From positions 1 to 30,658 of the IMG/VR virus record IMGVR_UViG_3300042463_000672: a stretch of DNA of 30,658 bases; one strand, 5' to 3'. Made by a program: the position numbers and the translations under genes. How positions within the stretch are numbered: the first letter of the stretch is position 1; the number at the start of each line of letters is the position of its first letter. This DNA comes from a virus. Shown here piece by piece: positions 28,799-30,658 of this stretch. The notes under the pieces are model-generated. The model saw only the letters and a list, made by a program, of their open reading frames with translations, ran no database searches and was not told the DNA's origin.

Positions 28799-29847
28799 TG
28801 AAAATTATTATTACAGAAGAACAATATAAACGATTATTAACAGAATCACTTGGTGTTAATGAACCTGCAATTGAATATACTAATTTTATATATAATTTAT
28901 TAGAACCAATTGCTATTGAAATGATTGATTTGGGTAAAAAAAAGATTGAAGAAATTGATATCACAGTAAAAGAGTTACTTAACTTTATTAAGAGTGACCC
29001 TGAAACATTCCAAGAATTACCAATTGAAGAGTTAGAACTTGATTTAGTATTTATACCTACAAAAAATGAATTAATCGGTGATAAACCATTTGCAGTTGGT
29101 GGTGGTTATTATGATTTGTTGGATGAGGAAAATGGGGGTTCATATATAATTGACTCATCATTTAGAATACCAAAAGACATACTTCAGGATGTACCAAAGA
29201 CCATTCATGCTAAATTACAATTTGAAATATATGTTAATCCATCATTTGACGAGACAATGATGGATGATTTGTTGTTTGATTTAAGAGATACAATTACTCA
29301 CGAAGTTAATCATCTATATGAATCTTATAAAAGATGGGAAAACACTGGTAGAGGTAGTAACAACTTAGTTAAATCTTTTGCTGGAACAAAGAATGTCAAT
29401 ACGCCAAAAGTTATTTTCCAAGTGTATAGTAAATTTTTAAACTTTTTGTATTATTCAGAGCCTTGGGAAATTAATGCAAACGTACAGGAAGCGTTTTCAA
29501 AGATTAGTAGAATGAGTTTTGATGACTTTAAAAAAACTAGTCAATGGGAGATTGCTAACGATATGGAAAATTACTCGGCTGACGGACTATTTGAAGAATT
29601 AATTAAGACTGCTGAAAGTAAAGACCCTGACACAGTAGATTATCATATTAGAAATTTACATAAGTTTTATCTTAAACAATATAAAAAATATGACGAATCA
29701 TATAGAGAAGCTAATGATATTAAAGATACTGTTTATAAGACCAAAAACTTACTTGATTTATTTAGAAAATATGAAAAAAGAATTAATTTAGCGGGTAAAA
29801 AACTAAAAAAGAATTACACTAGATTATATGCAATTGAAAAATCTTAA
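28798..29847 (+). CDS. Tagged zinc metalloprotease-like protein (HExxH)
   Basis: 349 aa. Tag MKIIITEEQYKRLLTES with 'LTE|S', an excellent T4-type cleavage site at residue 16. The zincin motif H168-E-V-N-H172 lies in 'TITHEVNHLYESY', and Glu224 in 'EPWEINANVQEAF' is a good candidate third zinc ligand (gluzincin-like arrangement). The region before it is beta-rich (AKLQFEIYVNPSF). The C-terminal third is helical and basic. It probably cleaves a protein either in the maturing head or, after injection, in the host. The substrate is unknown. Start overlaps the previous stop by one base; its last codons overlap the lipoprotein start. Confidence 0.72.
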   Translation: MKIIITEEQYKRLLTESLGVNEPAIEYTNFIYNLLEPIAIEMIDLGKKKIEEIDITVKELLNFIKSDPETFQELPIEELELDLVFIPTKNELIGDKPFAVGGGYYDLLDEENGGSYIIDSSFRIPKDILQDVPKTIHAKLQFEIYVNPSFDETMMDDLLFDLRDTITHEVNHLYESYKRWENTGRGSNNLVKSFAGTKNVNTPKVIFQVYSKFLNFLYYSEPWEINANVQEAFSKISRMSFDDFKKTSQWEIANDMENYSADGLFEELIKTAESKDPDTVDYHIRNLHKFYLKQYKKYDESYREANDIKDTVYKTKNLLDLFRKYEKRINLAGKKLKKNYTRLYAIEKS

Positions 29848-30259
29848 CATATTATTATTTATTTTACTATTCACATCTTGTGCTAGTTTTGAAAACCTAA
29901 CAGACGACAGAACAAGACCTGAAGATGATGAAATGTATTGGAACAGGACTGAAGAGTTTTGGGTGACACATCACGAACCAAAGGAAAGACCGGTATCAAG
30001 TGAGGATTACTATGGTAACAGAGTTGTATTACCCCCAACTTATTACAACAACTATCCTGATTATAACTACTATAATAGAAACAACAATTATTACCCAACG
30101 TATAACTATCAACAGACTACACTACCATTACCACCACCTCCACCACCACAACACAACAACCCTTCACCGACTATTAATACTCCTAAACCAAATGTAACTC
30201 ATTATAAAAGAAATAATGAACCGCAAAGAGGTAATTCTAAACCTGGTGTTAGACGATGA
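29828..30259 (+). CDS. Pro/Tyr/Asn-rich lipoprotein, possible outer-membrane spanin
   Basis: 143 aa. Short lipoprotein signal 'LNILLFILLFTSC' with lipobox-like FTSC and acylated Cys18. The mature chain is unstructured-looking: acidic first part, then Tyr/Asn-rich 'YYNNYPDYNYYNRNNNYYP' and a run of prolines (LPLPPPPPPQ) and a basic end. Small Pro-rich lipoproteins are typical outer-membrane spanins, but no inner-membrane spanin partner is adjacent, and a virion or surface lipoprotein is equally possible. It starts inside the last codons of the protease gene and its stop overlaps the next start (ATGA). Confidence 0.65.
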   Translation: MQLKNLNILLFILLFTSCASFENLTDDRTRPEDDEMYWNRTEEFWVTHHEPKERPVSSEDYYGNRVVLPPTYYNNYPDYNYYNRNNNYYPTYNYQQTTLPLPPPPPPQHNNPSPTINTPKPNVTHYKRNNEPQRGNSKPGVRR

Positions 30260-30658
30260 ATAAAGAACTTAACGGGATAAATAAATTTCTTGATGGTAAA
30301 ACTTTTGTTTACGACCATCGTGTTAGTTTCAGTGAAAAACCTGTAAAGGGTTATTATCAATTCCATATAGATAAAGTTGGTCAGTTAATAAGTATTGGTG
30401 AAATGAAAGACCACCTTTTTGTATCGGTTAAGTTGGTTAATGGTGAAGGTATGGTTAATTTTTATTTATCCGCTTTTGGCAATAAACAAAAGATAACTGG
30501 AAGAGACCTTGTTAATAAACAATGGTATGAGTTTTCAGTTCAAATAGGTCATGACATTGAGGAATTCCTTAAATTCTTTAGTATTGATATGCCTGTCGTT
30601 GTTGATAACTTAGAATTTACCCCATCAAAAGATTTTGTTCCATTAATTATTTTGCCAA
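30256..30658 (+). CDS. Unknown protein, 3' truncated by the window
   Basis: 134 codons are visible with no stop. Start ATG 30256 overlaps the lipoprotein stop (ATGA). The chain has strand-helix alternation (FVYDHRVSFSEKPVKGYYQFHI, LFVSVKLVNGEGMVNFYL). No motif, signal or tag is seen. Part of the same transcription unit as the lipoprotein. Confidence 0.6.
   Translation, partial: MNKELNGINKFLDGKTFVYDHRVSFSEKPVKGYYQFHIDKVGQLISIGEMKDHLFVSVKLVNGEGMVNFYLSAFGNKQKITGRDLVNKQWYEFSVQIGHDIEEFLKFFSIDMPVVVDNLEFTPSKDFVPLIILP

Noticed and set aside
1-30658. CRISPR array, insertion sequence or integrase
   Set aside because: I found no regularly spaced repeats, no transposase or integrase motifs and no flanking inverted repeats of insertion-sequence type.

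Overview
The window is about 30.7 kb of AT-rich DNA with tightly packed, often overlapping genes on both strands. It looks like part of a large tailed-phage genome infecting a Bacteroidota host. The phage call rests on the gene mix: a GH19 endolysin, a DUF3310 protein, a DUF932 protein, two orphan DNA methyltransferases, a free-standing GIY-YIG homing endonuclease, a thioredoxin/glutaredoxin pair, many small proteins of unknown function, and a set of proteins with short, similar N-terminal tags. The host call rests on promoters of the Bacteroidota housekeeping type (TTTG/TTG, 19-20 bases, TAnnTTTG) and on a secreted protein with a type IX secretion (T9SS) sorting domain. No terminase, portal, capsid, tail, polymerase or integrase gene is present, so the phage assignment is an inference.

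Layout. 1-4473: a glycosyltransferase operon ending in a GT4 fused to a BAHT-type (TibC/Aah-like) heptosyltransferase. 4459-8477: a small membrane protein, a tagged protein, a D12-class adenine methyltransferase, a tagged leucine-rich-repeat protein and a secreted protein. 8537-13962: a tagged protein on the minus strand, then a forward run of DUF932, PcfJ-like, homing endonuclease, thioredoxin, glutaredoxin and an unknown protein. 13959-16159: a minus-strand block with two very small Cys-rich peptides and a membrane micropeptide. 16250-19715: an acidic tagged protein, unknowns, DUF3310 and a beta-class DNA methyltransferase. 19760-22390: Dps-like protein, tagged DHH phosphoesterase, DUF192 and Nudix. 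22391-23492: an ORF-free stretch that appears to encode a roughly 0.95 kb structured RNA behind two host-type promoters and an rRNA-like leader. 23514-24800: lysis region. 24889-25941: T9SS cargo protein. 25987-27215: RmlB. 27234-30658: an 86-aa protein, then a tagged cassette (unknown, PD-(D/E)XK nuclease-like, HExxH zincin), a lipoprotein and a truncated gene.

Two promoter classes divide the genes. Host-type promoters precede genes expected early or constitutively (DUF932, the DUF3310/methyltransferase operon, the ncRNA, the secreted proteins). A second motif, TATTTAT placed 11-24 bases before the start codon, precedes the endolysin, the homing endonuclease and most tagged genes, and is a candidate phage late promoter. 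The tags (short amphipathic N-terminus ending in a Leu/Ile-x-Glu-like site) resemble T4 capsid-targeting sequences. Together these suggest that the phage packages a set of enzymes (DHH phosphoesterase, nuclease-like protein, metalloprotease, LRR protein) into the head for delivery at infection. The large ncRNA and the tagged-protein set are the most interesting features here.
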